DNA of 64,000 nt from CAVSUZ01 sp963834715 (GCA_963834715.1 CAWIDE010000012.1:146163-210162); one strand, 5' to 3'. Shown: positions 9,283 through 18,936, counted from the stretch's first letter. Program-made: numbers and translations. The notes: generated by a model not told the origin, from the sequence alone.

Positions 9283-9817
9283 GCGCCTGAGATTGGACCG
9301 GTTGGCCACGCCTATCGGCGAGGCGCTGATCGTCACGGATGAGGCCGGCTATCTGCGCGCGTTTGATTGGGCCGATCGCGCGGCGAGCATGGTTCGTCTG
9401 CTTCGCCTTCACTACGGGTCGCTGGAGCCGGCACCGGGCCCTGCACCGGATCGGGTCAAGCGTCTGTTGCGCGACTATTTCGCAGGCGACGTCGGCTGCC
9501 TTGGCGGCATCGAATGGCGCACCTCCGGCACTGCCTTTCAACGGACGGTATGGAGGGCGCTTACGACGATAGTGCCCGGCGAGACGCTCAGCTATCGGGC
9601 ACTGGCGGCGAAGCTGGGGTGTCCCAACGCAGTGCGGGCCGTGGGGGCGGCCAATGGGTTGAACCCCATCAGCGTCGTTGTGCCGTGTCATCGAGTGATC
9701 GGCGCCGATGGCTCGCTTACGGGGTATGGCGGCGGGCTGGAGCGGAAGCGATGGTTGCTGCGACATGAGGGTGCGGTGTTCCGTGATGCGCGGGTTCGAC
9801 TGACACGGGCCGCATAA
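9263..9817 (+). CDS. ogt: Methylated-DNA-protein-cysteine methyltransferase
   Basis: This suicide repair protein accepts the methyl group of O6-methylguanine. The active-site motif VVPCHRVIG is present, as is the arginine-finger/helix region GCPNAVRAVGAANG before it. The start at ATG 9263 gives a 184-residue protein of normal length and overlaps the alkA stop by 20 bases, so the two genes form a compact alkylation-repair operon. Confidence 0.93.
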   Translation: MISKLPERLRLDRLATPIGEALIVTDEAGYLRAFDWADRAASMVRLLRLHYGSLEPAPGPAPDRVKRLLRDYFAGDVGCLGGIEWRTSGTAFQRTVWRALTTIVPGETLSYRALAAKLGCPNAVRAVGAANGLNPISVVVPCHRVIGADGSLTGYGGGLERKRWLLRHEGAVFRDARVRLTRAA

Positions 9818-9832
9818 AAGGGGCACGGGTAG

Positions 9833-10621
9833 ATGCGGATTTGGTACCAGAGCTTCGTCGATCCGATCGAGCAGGCACCGTATATGGAGTTGCTGGGCGC
9901 ACGGCTGGCGAGCCTGTCTTCGGCGGAAACCGTAGTCGACGTGTGTGGCATGTCACCGCCGGTCCGCTTCTTTCACCCGATCTCGGAGTACCGCTGCGGA
10001 GGGGCCGCGATACGCGCTGCGTTACAGGCTCAGGCGGAGGGCTATGATGCCTTCGTGATCGGGAATTTTCAGGAGCCCGGGCTGACCGAATGCCGCGCCT
10101 CGGTCGATATACCTGTCATCGGGCTCGGCGAAGCGGCGATGTTGTTCGCCTGCACTTTGGGCCGCAAGGTCGGACTGGTGACGATCAGTCCGGCATTTAT
10201 TCCGTGGCATGAGGAGCAGATCGCGCGCCACGGGCTTGGGCAGCGTGTTATTGGCGTGACCGCGATCCGCGCTGACATGCCGCGGTTTATGCGCGCCTTC
10301 GCGGACGAACAGGAATTCGCGGCGATCCGGGCGGAATTTGTCGAACAGACGCGGTCATTGGTGGATCGTGGAGCGGAGGTTCTGATCCCGGCCGGTGGGG
10401 TGCCGATGCTGCTACTGGCGCGTCAACAGCCATTCGTGGTGAATGGGGCTGTCGTGCTGGATGGTGTTGCTACGGTATTGAAGACGGCTGAGATGGCGGT
10501 AGCGCTCCACCGGATTACCGGGGCCACGGTGAGCAGGCGCGCGACTTTTGCATTGCCGCCGGATGGGGCGAGGGAGGACTTCATCGGCGGGACGCAGTTG
10601 GTTAAGGCGACGTTTAAGTAG
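9833..10621 (+). CDS. Asp/Glu/hydantoin racemase superfamily protein lacking the catalytic cysteines
   Basis: The 262-residue protein has the family fold signatures: an N-terminal strand MRIWYQSF, the VIGNFQEPGLTECRA loop and a GLGEAA segment. In active racemases the loop reads G-C-F, and a second cysteine sits in a GC(A)G motif. Here these places hold asparagine (GNFQEP) and alanine (IPAGGVP). It is probably not a two-base racemase and may be a decarboxylase-like or binding member of the superfamily. It starts 15 bases after ogt and is probably co-transcribed. Confidence 0.75.
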   Translation: MRIWYQSFVDPIEQAPYMELLGARLASLSSAETVVDVCGMSPPVRFFHPISEYRCGGAAIRAALQAQAEGYDAFVIGNFQEPGLTECRASVDIPVIGLGEAAMLFACTLGRKVGLVTISPAFIPWHEEQIARHGLGQRVIGVTAIRADMPRFMRAFADEQEFAAIRAEFVEQTRSLVDRGAEVLIPAGGVPMLLLARQQPFVVNGAVVLDGVATVLKTAEMAVALHRITGATVSRRATFALPPDGAREDFIGGTQLVKATFK

Positions 10622-11600
10622 CGATCGCTCGGTTGCAAGGCTCACGGATCGGAGCCTAAAACCGTCGTCGGGACAGGCAAAAAGGGCCGGCTATCTGAGG
10701 AATCCTGGTCGAACCGACCCGCCTTCGGCGCACACCGCGCGCAGCCGGCGCCGGCCGGGACGCGCGCCACCGGTGGTCCTGCTTGGCGCGCCCCGTGCGG
10801 GGTGGCACGACGTATACTATGGTTTCCTGGTACTGCCGTGGAGCGGATTTCTTGGCAGCCTTGCCGGGCTATACCTTCTGCTCAACCTCGGCTACGCGGT
10901 GCTGTTCGCCTTGCGTCCGGGCACCGTCCATGGCGCCCGGCCGGGATCGCTGATCGATGCGTTCTTCTTCAGCGTCGAGACGATGTCCACCGTGGGGTTC
11001 GGCGAGATGTATCCGGCCACGTTGTACGGGCATGTCATCGTGACGATGGACGTGGTGACCGGTGTGCTTCTGGTGCCGCTCGCCACCGGGCTGATGATCG
11101 CCAAATTCACTCTGCCGGTCGCCCGTGTGATGTTCAGCCGCACCGCGGTGGTAAGCCGTTTCGATAGTGTGCGAATGCTGATGTTCCGCGTCGCCAATAT
11201 CCGCGAGAACCAGATCATCGAGGCGCACATGAAGCTGACCTTATTGCGCGACGAGGAAACCGCGGAGGGTCATCGCTATCGCCGGATGTTGGATCTGCCA
11301 TTGGTGCGAGATGCAAGCCCATTCTTCGCGCTGAGCTGGACGGTTATGCACCCGATTAACGAGGCCAGTCCGTTCTACGGAATGGGACCGGACGAGTGCC
11401 GCTATCAGGCCGCGCAACTGGTCGCGGTGCTGACAGGTATCGATGGCACCACCTCCTCGACCGTGTACGCGCGGCATGGCTACACGTACTCCGATATCCT
11501 GTTTGACCACGCCTTCGAGGATGTCGTGGAGGTGAAGGAGGACGGCTCAGTGAAGATCGACCTCGGCCGCTTCCACGCGACCCGGCCCGTTCCGGGATGA
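10563..11600 (+). CDS. Inward-rectifier potassium channel, KirBac type
   Basis: It contains two membrane helices (about 10830-10890 and 11030-11095) that flank a pore loop with the selectivity filter TVGFG, followed by the Kir C-terminal cytoplasmic immunoglobulin-like domain (RVANIRENQIIEAHMKLTLL onwards). The filter has Phe where most potassium channels have Tyr (TVGYG); GFG is an accepted variant. The start is uncertain. ATG 10563 overlaps the racemase-like gene by 59 bases, while GTG 10773 would leave only about a dozen residues before the slide helix (GWHDVYYG). Confidence 0.85.
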   Translation: MGRGRTSSAGRSWLRRRLSSDRSVARLTDRSLKPSSGQAKRAGYLRNPGRTDPPSAHTARSRRRPGRAPPVVLLGAPRAGWHDVYYGFLVLPWSGFLGSLAGLYLLLNLGYAVLFALRPGTVHGARPGSLIDAFFFSVETMSTVGFGEMYPATLYGHVIVTMDVVTGVLLVPLATGLMIAKFTLPVARVMFSRTAVVSRFDSVRMLMFRVANIRENQIIEAHMKLTLLRDEETAEGHRYRRMLDLPLVRDASPFFALSWTVMHPINEASPFYGMGPDECRYQAAQLVAVLTGIDGTTSSTVYARHGYTYSDILFDHAFEDVVEVKEDGSVKIDLGRFHATRPVPG

Positions 11601-11806
11601 TCTACTTCCCGGCGGGAGCAGGATCAGTTCGCGATTTAGTCTAGCCCGGATTTCGCAACTCGCTCCGATTCGCAAGAATTTTGCATCCTGCGGTCGCTCT
11701 GAAGGGTGCGGATAAGGCGGGGTTTGCCGGACGATTGGCCGAAAACCGGCTGCGGTGCCGACCAACTATCGTGCGCTGGGGCCAGCCGGTTTGGAACTGT
11801 GCCGGC

Positions 11807-12764
11807 ATGTTTCTGCGCCACAAGACTCGCCACAAGGACGGCAAGAAGCACAGATACTGGAGCATCGTGGAAAACCGCCGCGTCAGTGGCGGCCGTACGG
11901 TGCAGCGTCACGTGCTGTATCTCGGCGAAATCAACGATGCGCAGAAGGCGGCCTGGTGCCAGACGATCGAAGCATTTGACGAGGACAGCCGTTGCGCCAG
12001 GCAGATTGCGCTGTTCCCTGAAGATCGGACGGCGCCGGCGCTGGACTGCGATGTGGTGCACGTGCGTCTGAACGAACTACGGCTGTGCCGGCCACGACAA
12101 TGGGGTGCCTGCTGGTTGGCCGGCGAACTGTGGGAGCAATTGCACCTGGACGAATTCTGGTCGGCACGGTTGCCGCCATCGCGCCAGGGGACGCGTTGGC
12201 TGAATGTGCTGAAAACGTTGGTGTCATATCGGCTGATCGATCCCGGCAGCGAATGGCGGCTGCACCGGCAGTGGTACCAGCACACCGCGATGAGCGACCT
12301 GCTCGGCGAGGACTTTGCTCTGGTCAGCAAGGACAAGCTGTACCGGTGCCTGGACAAACTGCTCGCGCACAAAGCGGAGTTGTTCAGCTTTCTGCAGCAA
12401 CGCTGGAAGGCGCTGTTCCAGGCCAAATTCGACGTTCTCCTCTACGATCTCACCAGCACGTATTTCGAATCGGACCCGCCGGATGATGGCGGCAAGCGGC
12501 GCTTCGGCTACAGCCGCGACAAGCGGCCCGACTGCGTGCAGGTGGCCATCGCCCTGGTGATCACGCCCGACGGGTTCCCGCTGGCCTATGAGGTGATGCC
12601 GGGCAACACCGCGGATAAAACCACCCTGCGTGACTTCCTCCACCGGATCGAAGCTCAGTGAAGCTCAGTATGGCAAGACCGGACGTATCTGGGTGATGGA
12701 CCGCGGCATTCCCACCGAAGAGGTGCTGGCGGAGATGCGGCAGTCGGCCGCGCCAGTTTATTAT
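11807..12764 (+). pseudogene. IS1634-type transposase, N-terminal piece
   Basis: The start MFLRHKTRHKDGKKHRYW and the catalytic-core segment LLYDLTSTYFESDPP are typical. The frame stops at TGA 12659-12661 because of a 10-bp tandem duplication (AAGCTCAGTG/AAGCTCAGTA at 12651-12670). If one copy is removed, the protein runs on through EAQYGKTGRIWVMDRGIP to VYY at 12764, where homology stops abruptly. The protein continues at 18633. Confidence 0.88.
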
Positions 12765-12943
12765 ATATCATGCCCTGGTATTGGGCCGACGCCAAAACCG
12801 CCTGACGTCAAGGCCGAACATTCAGGGCCACTGAACTCCGCTTCCGATTGTGAGATAGGATTAGATGGCGTCTGCAATAGTTGCGTGTGAATATTGCAGC
12901 AAGCCCGTCAACAAGATGATATGCGGCGGAAAGGGAGGAGCCT

Positions 12944-13279
12944 ATGGCTGTTGCTACAAAGAAACGATTGGCGCCCGAGCCTCGGGTAAAACCACCAGCG
13001 CTGCCACCGTTACGCTGAAGCAGATCGCGGCCCAGCTTGCTGAACGGCAGGAACTGTCGAAGGAGCAAACCGAGGCAATCCTCGCCGACCTGGTAGCCCT
13101 CACCGCCCGTCACCTGAAGAAAGGCGCCCGGCTGCGCCTGACCGGTCTCGGCATCCTGCAAGTTCGTCACCGCGCAGCGCGCATGGGGGCGCAATCCAGC
13201 CACCGGCGAGGCCATGCGGATCAAGGCCAGCAAGAAGATCGCCTTTCGCCCCGCCTAGGAGCTGAAGGATTCCATCTGA
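12944..13279 (+). pseudogene. HU-family DNA-binding protein, broken
   Basis: A good ribosome site (GGGAGGAG) precedes ATG 12944 (MAVATKKRLAPEPRV). The family core ATVTLKQIAAQLAERQELS through TGLGILQVRHRAARMG is in a second frame. The conserved RNPATGEAMRIKASKKIAFR is in a third, where it also meets a TAG near 13257 before the expected ELKDSI end. This nucleoid protein is therefore broken at no fewer than three places. Confidence 0.82.
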
Positions 13280-13436
13280 TTGATGCTGACCAGGCGATGG
13301 CGATTCGACTGACAAGCACGCCACTTGGAGAGTGGTCTCGTTTCCGTGGCCCGAGCTTGGCCTGGGCACCTCAGCTGCTGCTACTCTGCCTGTTCGCCTG
13401 CGCTCCTGCGTCGCTTTGCCTCGCCCATTTCACCTC

Positions 13437-13886
13437 CTACCCTCGCTCGCCTCCCCTGCCCTCCTGCGCCGGCTCCGGGAGCTGCGGCTCGGCTCCGGCG
13501 CTCACCCGGTTCCAAGTTATGTCGTAGGCGCAGTTCGGACCGGTCACATGAGCTCTGAGCACGTATTGTGTATCAATCTGCCCCTGGAGCCCCGTTTTGC
13601 CGGAGGCCGAGCTCATCGCTAAAACGCCTTGCGAGGTTACATGTCCCCGAAGCGTAAGATTGGGCCCCCGCCATAAGACCACACCGTTGCTAATGGTCAA
13701 AGCGGGCGGCAGGTTCAAAATGGGGCACGGCGCATCGTACGCAAAGACGACAGAATTAGCGTAAGTTCCATCGAAGGCACTAGTCGTGGTCGGGGGGGCC
13801 TGGACCGCGGCAGCTGGTTGCGGCGCTCGTGGGGTGCAGCCCCAGACCAATAGGAGTGATATCCCCAATAGGAATAACTGTTTCAT
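13437..13886 (-). CDS. Hypothetical lipoprotein
   Basis: The protein is 149 residues with a clear lipoprotein signal: MKQLFLLGISLLLVWGC, the cysteine at residue 17 being the lipidation site. A Pro/Ala-rich linker follows, then a domain with two further cysteines and repeated Gly/Val strands that looks like a small beta structure. I do not recognise the domain. It lies in the interposed segment, with a plausible ribosome site (AGGAG) just before the start. Confidence 0.6.
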   Translation of the reverse strand: MKQLFLLGISLLLVWGCTPRAPQPAAAVQAPPTTTSAFDGTYANSVVFAYDAPCPILNLPPALTISNGVVLWRGPNLTLRGHVTSQGVLAMSSASGKTGLQGQIDTQYVLRAHVTGPNCAYDITWNRVSAGAEPQLPEPAQEGRGGERG

Positions 13887-14197
13887 TTGGTTCTCCTTGT
13901 GACGTTGTGCGAAAAGGTGGGCCAGGAGCCCGGTATAAACCTGTGACTAGGAGCCGTCGCCGATCATTGCAGCCCTAAAAAGGCTAGCGGTGCGATGATG
14001 TAGCAGCCCGCTACCGGCACATCCACTGCCAGCACCTCCGGCATCAAACCGGCCGGTGCCGGTGTCAAGGAGCAGCATCGGGCCCGGCGCTGCGGGAACC
14101 CCTGCCACTCCGGCGTCACCGATGGGTGTGCAGCCCTACGGTATACCGACGCCAGTGCCCTCGTCGCCGACCTTCCCGGAGCAAACTCAGCCTTTGG

Positions 14198-14484
14198 GGC
14201 GGCAGCGACGGACTGCAGGCCCGGCTCCAACAGGAGCACAACGTGAGCGCCAGCACCGCGCTGATCTGCACGAGCATCAACAAGCTCGGCTTGACGCTTA
14301 AAAAGTCCGTCCGGGCGGCTGGGCAGGACCGGCCGGATATCGCCGCGGCGCGAAGCGAATGGCGGGAAAAGCAGCCTGACCTCGATCCCGGCAAGTTGAT
14401 TTTCATCGACGAAAATCTGGCGTCCCACCAAGTGACAGATGTGCGCCGGTCGATCGAGGCCGCGCATGCGGTGCCGTTCTACTA
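14198..14484 (+). pseudogene. IS630-family transposase remnant
   Basis: The segment reads LQQEHNVSASTALICTSINK, then LGLTLKKSVRAAGQDRPD, then PDLDPGKLIFIDE, which is the HTH-to-first-aspartate part of an IS630 transposase. It jumps directly from the first catalytic region to NLASHQ..VRRSIEAA, which belongs to the second, and ends at TAG 14482-14484. The middle of the catalytic domain is deleted and both ends are missing. Confidence 0.75.
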
Positions 14485-14506
14485 GAGACATTCGTTCCAC
14501 CAGCGG

Positions 14507-14552
14507 CCTGATCTGATGCTGATCTCATTCCTGATCTGATGCTGATCTCATT
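14507..14552. repeat. Two tandem copies of a 23-bp unit
   Basis: The unit CCTGATCTGATGCTGATCT followed by CATT occurs twice without mismatch, just upstream of an otherwise featureless stretch before the L,D-transpeptidase stop. Confidence 0.9.
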
Positions 14553-14619
14553 TAAGTACTTGTAATCGATGGCTGGCAGTCTGCTAGTCTACCATTTCCG
14601 CCAACGATGGGTTTAAAGG

Positions 14620-16065
14620 TCAGCCCCCGAGCTTGCTCGGTGGCTCGCGTTCCGCCACCGGCTGCCGCACCGGATACAGGTGCGGCCAGATCTCGGCGTC
14701 GCGGTTGTATACATCAGGGCGAAATTGCAGCGTACCGTCGACATCTACAAACGCGGTCTGGTAGACTACGAAGACCGGCACGGCCGCTGGCAGATTGCTT
14801 AGGGTGGTGCTGCCGGTCGCGATCGCTTGATTGATCGTGTCGATCGGTTGCTGCATCAGCAGGGCGGCCAATTGGCGCGGATTCAGCACCCGGATGCATC
14901 CATGGCTGATGCGGCGGTCATCGCGGCCGAACAGATTTTTGTCCGGGGTGTCGTGCAGGTAAACGTCGAACCGGTTCGGCATGTAAAACATGAGCTGTCC
15001 GAGCCCTGCGTCGGGTCCCGGCAGCTGCTCCACCCCGCCATCGGGCAGCATTACCATGTGATTCCGCGTCAAATAATTTGGGTCGTGCCTGATCTTGGGC
15101 AGGATCTCCTCCGTAGCGATGTCGCCCGGGATTTTCCATGGAGGGTTGAACTCAATTCCCTGGATCGTGGCGCGGAACTCGGGGCTCTGATTGCGCTCGA
15201 CATCTTGGCCGACAATGACCCGCGTTGAGAAAACCGGCCGATCGGCGCGATAAAGTACCAGTCGTTCGTCGGCAACGTTGACCCAGACGCGGTTCGCCGG
15301 CAGCCGCCGCGGCAGCCAGCGCTGGCGTTCAAGGTTTACCTCAATCTCGCGCAAGCGGTTCGTCGTGGCGGCCCTGTCGCCGGCCGGGGTGCCGGAGCGA
15401 TAATTCTGCAAAACCTGGCGCAGCGCGTGGTAGGTCGGCGTCGTCGGCGCCAGCGCCTCGATCACTGCCGCCGCATCGGGGCTGCTGATAGCGGCGTCGA
15501 GCGCAGCAGCCGCATCAATGGGCTCAGGCGTCAGGGTCTCGTCCTCTCTTCGGCGCTCAACCGGCACGGCGCCGCGGGCCAGCGCGTCGACATACGATAG
15601 GAAAGCGTCCGACATCAACAGTTCGCGGTCAAGCGGCGGCAATGTCGTTGTCTGCCGCAGCAGGTTCGCGTGAAACAGCTCAGGGTCGAGACCCTGATCG
15701 CCGGCGCGCAACACGGCATTCACCAATGAATTCGCCTGCGCTTGCCGGGTCGTCCATATTGGGTCGAAGCCATAACGCGCGTAGAAGCGCTGTAGCAACC
15801 CGACATTCAGCCCTTCACCGGCGATGACTAACTCAGGCGCGCCGTCGATCAGCTTGATGAGTTCAGTGTTGGCATCCGGGGCCGGCACGGAGACTGCCTC
15901 GGGCTCCGGATCTGCACCGCACGCAGCAAGCGCACATGCTGCGGCGAGAGCGATCGTCCCGCTTGCAATCGTCGCGCGTCGGGACACTTGAGCTGGAGGC
16001 GCGGAAGTCAATGGCTTTTGGCGACCAAAGCCGACCTTGTGCCACGGCGCGCGAATTAGTGCCAC
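14620..16065 (-). CDS. L,D-transpeptidase (YcbB/LdtD-like)
   Basis: The protein is 481 residues. The N-terminal part has a membrane or lipoprotein signal (TIALAAACALAACG). The middle has a peptidoglycan-binding-like region (LLQRFYARYGFDPIW... and RLREIEVNLERQRWLP). The C-terminal YkuD catalytic domain carries the active-site motif ISHGCIRV with the nucleophilic cysteine. It forms 3-3 cross-links in peptidoglycan in the periplasm. The frame is intact although it sits in the interposed segment between relics. The precise start is uncertain: the first ~28 residues lie before the signal-like stretch. Confidence 0.9.
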   Translation of the reverse strand: MALIRAPWHKVGFGRQKPLTSAPPAQVSRRATIASGTIALAAACALAACGADPEPEAVSVPAPDANTELIKLIDGAPELVIAGEGLNVGLLQRFYARYGFDPIWTTRQAQANSLVNAVLRAGDQGLDPELFHANLLRQTTTLPPLDRELLMSDAFLSYVDALARGAVPVERRREDETLTPEPIDAAAALDAAISSPDAAAVIEALAPTTPTYHALRQVLQNYRSGTPAGDRAATTNRLREIEVNLERQRWLPRRLPANRVWVNVADERLVLYRADRPVFSTRVIVGQDVERNQSPEFRATIQGIEFNPPWKIPGDIATEEILPKIRHDPNYLTRNHMVMLPDGGVEQLPGPDAGLGQLMFYMPNRFDVYLHDTPDKNLFGRDDRRISHGCIRVLNPRQLAALLMQQPIDTINQAIATGSTTLSNLPAAVPVFVVYQTAFVDVDGTLQFRPDVYNRDAEIWPHLYPVRQPVAEREPPSKLGG

Positions 16066-16224
16066 TCCTCGACCTTTGCCGACCCACCCAACCTGGCGTT
16101 TTTGACTTTTGGCTGACTATCGCTTTTAGATTTAACCTGTGTACGAGCCTTTCAACCAGGGAGCAACGGATGTTCGACCTTTTCCGAAACACCGGCCCGC
16201 CATAGGCTGTTCTGTAAAGCGGCA

Positions 16225-16353
16225 ATGGTTGCCGTCGTGGTTCCCGCGCCGCTCCTCGCGGCGTGTGGTCAGCAGCAGCCCGCCCAGCCGCCGGCGCAAC
16301 CGGTCCAGGCTTCGCCCCCGCCGCCGCCTCCAGCTCCAGCGGTACGGGGCTAG
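16225..16353 (+). pseudogene. Lipoprotein N-terminal fragment (proline-rich)
   Basis: A 42-codon frame reads MVAVVVPAPLLAACGQQQPA, then a Pro/Gln-rich linker, and ends at TAG 16351. It is a lipoprotein signal with lipobox LAAC and a spacer of the kind found before OmpA-type domains, but no domain follows. It is divergent from the L,D-transpeptidase gene and probably the remains of an outer-membrane lipoprotein. Confidence 0.5.
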
Positions 16354-16509
16354 CAGCAGGGCGCGGTAAGGCGCAAGAACCCGAGCCCCGAATCGTCGGC
16401 CCACTACCCGCGCTTGAAACGCGCCCCGCTCAACTTGAAAACAATCAAGTTCGTATTTACTACGAAGTGTCATGGCATGGGGTGGCAAGCGCGCGCGGTC
16501 TGGGCGGAA

Positions 16510-16700
16510 GCCGGGGTAAGGGGGCCGTCCTCGAACCGATGCGCGAATTCGACCGAACTGAGCATCCAATTCTCCAAGCCGTGCTGACGGCGCCGATCGA
16601 ACATACCAACGGCGTGGTTGGCGTACCCGACGGGCCCGGCCTCGGGATTGACGTTGATCGAGATGGGATTGCCGGTTCACGGCACGTTGAGGAGGCAGCT
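16510..16700 (+). pseudogene. Enolase-superfamily (mandelate racemase-like) C-terminal fragment
   Basis: The frame reads FDRTEHPILQAVLTAPIEHT followed by GVPDGPGLGIDVDRDGI, which matches the conserved C-terminal end of sugar-acid dehydratases of the mandelate racemase group. The catalytic barrel is absent. From 16731 to 17223 I see nothing I can name. Confidence 0.55.
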
Positions 16701-17223
16701 GCATGCTTTAGGGGTTGCCGAGCGGGTTGAATGGGACGGGTCGAAATGAAACGTCACCGGCTGACGCACGGCCGGACCTCGAGGTGGAGGACCGAGGATA
16801 TTGAGCGCCGTTGCGGACAGACCAGCGGTGATCGGAACAGCTAAATGTTCACCTCCGGAGATCCGAAAACCTTGGCCACGGACCTCAGCCGAATGACACT
16901 CGCGGCCTCACGATCTTCGACAGGATGCCGCCGGGGTAAGTCATCGGAGCGGCGGCGGCTCGCTGCTGAGTCTCACGAATGTTGAGAATTTCTGCGGGTG
17001 CGCAGTGGCACCTCGAATGGCCGCTTTCCTGGCAACCTGGACATAGCGCGAGGTCATGCTCGCTTCCGGAAATGGGCAAGGTTTCCCTCGGCCGGGTGCA
17101 ACGTGCCGTCGATCAACGCCGCGGCCATTTCCCGGCCCTGGTACGCCCGTTCCTTCCTCGAATGATGGCTTATGGCATTGCGGGTCTCGCTTCGCGAAGC
17201 GCCTTTCCAAGCCGCTGGCCTAA

Positions 17224-18403
17224 GGAAAGTCTGATCAAGCCGACATTCAGCTTGGAGGACCCCTCCCATTCATATCGACATAGCAGCGAATGCAGCGCAA
17301 TGATGATACTGCGGTCCCTTTGTTTGCGAGCTGGGACACTTGCCAGCGGTGCTGCCGACAGATTTCCGCCCGTCAGGTGCAGCCTAGTCGGTAGCGAACA
17401 GTGAACAAGTTGGCCAATGCTGCGGTCACGAATAAGCGGTGCGCGTTCTTGTCCAGGCCGCGGTAGCGCACCTTGGCGAAGCCGAACAGCCGCTTGATGA
17501 CGCCGATGCTGTGCTCGACCTTGGCCCGGACCTTGGATTTGGTGCGGTTCCGCGCCTTCTCCGCCTCATCGACGGCGTCGCGATACCGATACCGGCGGTT
17601 CGTGAAGTCCTTGGCGCGCGGCGCATGTTTGCGGATCACATCGCCCTGCCCCTGATAGGCTCGATCGCCCCAGACCCGGGTCTCCTCGCCATGCAAGAGA
17701 TCCGGCAGCACCGTCGCATCATGCACGTTGGCCGCCGTCGCCACCACTGCGTGGATGACCTTAGTCTTACTATCCACCCCGAAATGCGCCTTCATCCCGA
17801 AATACCATTGGTTGCCTTTCTTGGTTTGATGCATCTCGGGATCGCGGGACTTGGTGGCATTCTTGGTCGAACTCGGCGCGCTGATGATGGTCGCGTCAAC
17901 AATCGTACCTGCATTCACCTTGAGGCCCCGGGCTTCAAGGTGCTCGTGCACTCGCTCGAATATCTGCTGTCCGAGCTCGTGCTTCTCCAGCAGGTGGCGG
18001 AACTTGCACACTGTGGTCTCATCCGGCGCCGGCTCGCGCCCGAGGTCGACGCCGACAAATCGCCGCATCGACACTGACTTGTACAACGCCTCCTCAACCG
18101 CGGGATCGGAAAGGTTGAACCATAGCTGCAAGAAATAGATCCGCAGCATCCGCTCCAGCCCAACCGGCGGGCGCCCGTTGCCAGGCTGGGGATAGACCGG
18201 CTCGATGAGTGCACACAGCGCTTGCCACGGCACAACCTGATCCATCTCTCCCAGAAACGCCGCCCGACGCGTGCTCTTCCCGAAGAACTCAAAACCCGCC
18301 GTTGCCAAGGTCAGCTGCCGCATCCCAGATCCCGCTTGATTGCCGCAGCCGGCCCTACACGCCGTTCCGTAGCCGTGTCGAGAGACACTTAATCAGAGTT
18401 TCC
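17224..18403 (-). mobile_element. IS5-family insertion sequence with CTAA target duplication
   Basis: The ends are inverted repeats: GGAAAGTCTGATCAAG at 17224-17239 and, on the other strand at 18388-18403, GGAAACTCTGATTAAG. CTAA flanks both sides (17220-17223 and 18404-18407), a YTAR target typical of the IS5 group. The 1180-bp element holds one transposase gene. It appears complete and is probably the youngest event in this segment. Confidence 0.9.
17373..18323 (-). CDS. IS5-family transposase
   Basis: This is a 316-residue DDE transposase with an N-terminal IS5-type domain (LERMLRIYFLQLWFNLSD), then VDATIISAPSSTKN with the first catalytic Asp, VWGDRAYQGQ with the second, and a C-terminal region with the catalytic Glu (KVEHSIGVIKRLFGFAK). 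The length is normal and the frame intact. It fills most of the element bounded by the CTAA duplications. Confidence 0.96.
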   Translation of the reverse strand: MRQLTLATAGFEFFGKSTRRAAFLGEMDQVVPWQALCALIEPVYPQPGNGRPPVGLERMLRIYFLQLWFNLSDPAVEEALYKSVSMRRFVGVDLGREPAPDETTVCKFRHLLEKHELGQQIFERVHEHLEARGLKVNAGTIVDATIISAPSSTKNATKSRDPEMHQTKKGNQWYFGMKAHFGVDSKTKVIHAVVATAANVHDATVLPDLLHGEETRVWGDRAYQGQGDVIRKHAPRAKDFTNRRYRYRDAVDEAEKARNRTKSKVRAKVEHSIGVIKRLFGFAKVRYRGLDKNAHRLFVTAALANLFTVRYRLGCT

Positions 18404-18632
18404 CTAAACCTTTTGGGGATGTGCCTCCTTGCAGGCGGGTTGCCGGTCCAGCGATCCCGCGCGGCTCGGAAAATCAGTAGGGGCTATCGCCGCAGTATAG
18501 CCCGGATGGCGGACCAATCTGTACGGCCCGGATGTGATCACCCGTTGCAAGACGGCCCAGCTCCTGCGTCAATTCGGTCAGATCGACATTGGCTCGCACC
18601 AACCGATCCGGCCCGACGATGTAATATATTAT

Positions 18633-18876
18633 CTGGTTGGCACGCCACGCGGACGGCTTGGCCAAATGGCGAAGCAGTTTTTACCCCAGCCGTGGAGCGC
18701 GGTGCGCGACACGGTCCAGGTCAAGCTCGTTGAGCAGGACGGCGAGCTCTATGTGCTCGCCCGCAGCGGCATGCGTCGTGACAAGGAACAGGCGATGCGG
18801 CGCCGGCGGCTGAACAAACTGGTGAAGCGGCTGCACGAGCTGCGCCAGCAAAAGCTGACCCGGGATCAGTTGCTGC
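18633..18876 (+). pseudogene. IS1634-type transposase, middle piece
   Basis: It begins at LVGTPRGRLGQMAKQF and runs through VKLVEQDGELYVLARSGMRR to KLTRDQLL, where the IS66 element interrupts it. It joins without gap or overlap to the piece ending at 12764 on one side and to the piece starting at 21818 on the other. Confidence 0.85.
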
Positions 18877-18936
18877 GTAAGCGATTTGGCGGCACCACAT
18901 GGGCGGCGCGCGGCATTCGTGTGATCGAAGGGCCGC

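Larger units (their letters stand above)
12765..18626. other. 5.86-kb segment interposed in the IS1634-type transposase
   Basis: The transposase homology ends at ...GTTTATTAT (12764) and resumes exactly at CTGGTTGGCACG (18633). The six bases TATTAT stand at both edges (12759-12764 and 18627-18632), as expected for a target duplication. Inside are an HU relic, a lipoprotein gene, an IS630 relic, an L,D-transpeptidase gene, small relics and an IS5 copy. I could not find convincing inverted repeats at the segment ends. Confidence 0.6.

Noticed and set aside
16731..17223. Possible enzyme remnant on the minus strand around 17054-17210
   Set aside because: Short conserved-looking strings, no continuous frame and no recognisable motif.
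18474..18665. Minus-strand frame ending the interposed block (YIVGPDRLVRANVDLTELTQ)
   Set aside because: It looks protein-like, but I recognise no family, and it crosses the junction at 18627. Not strong enough to call.
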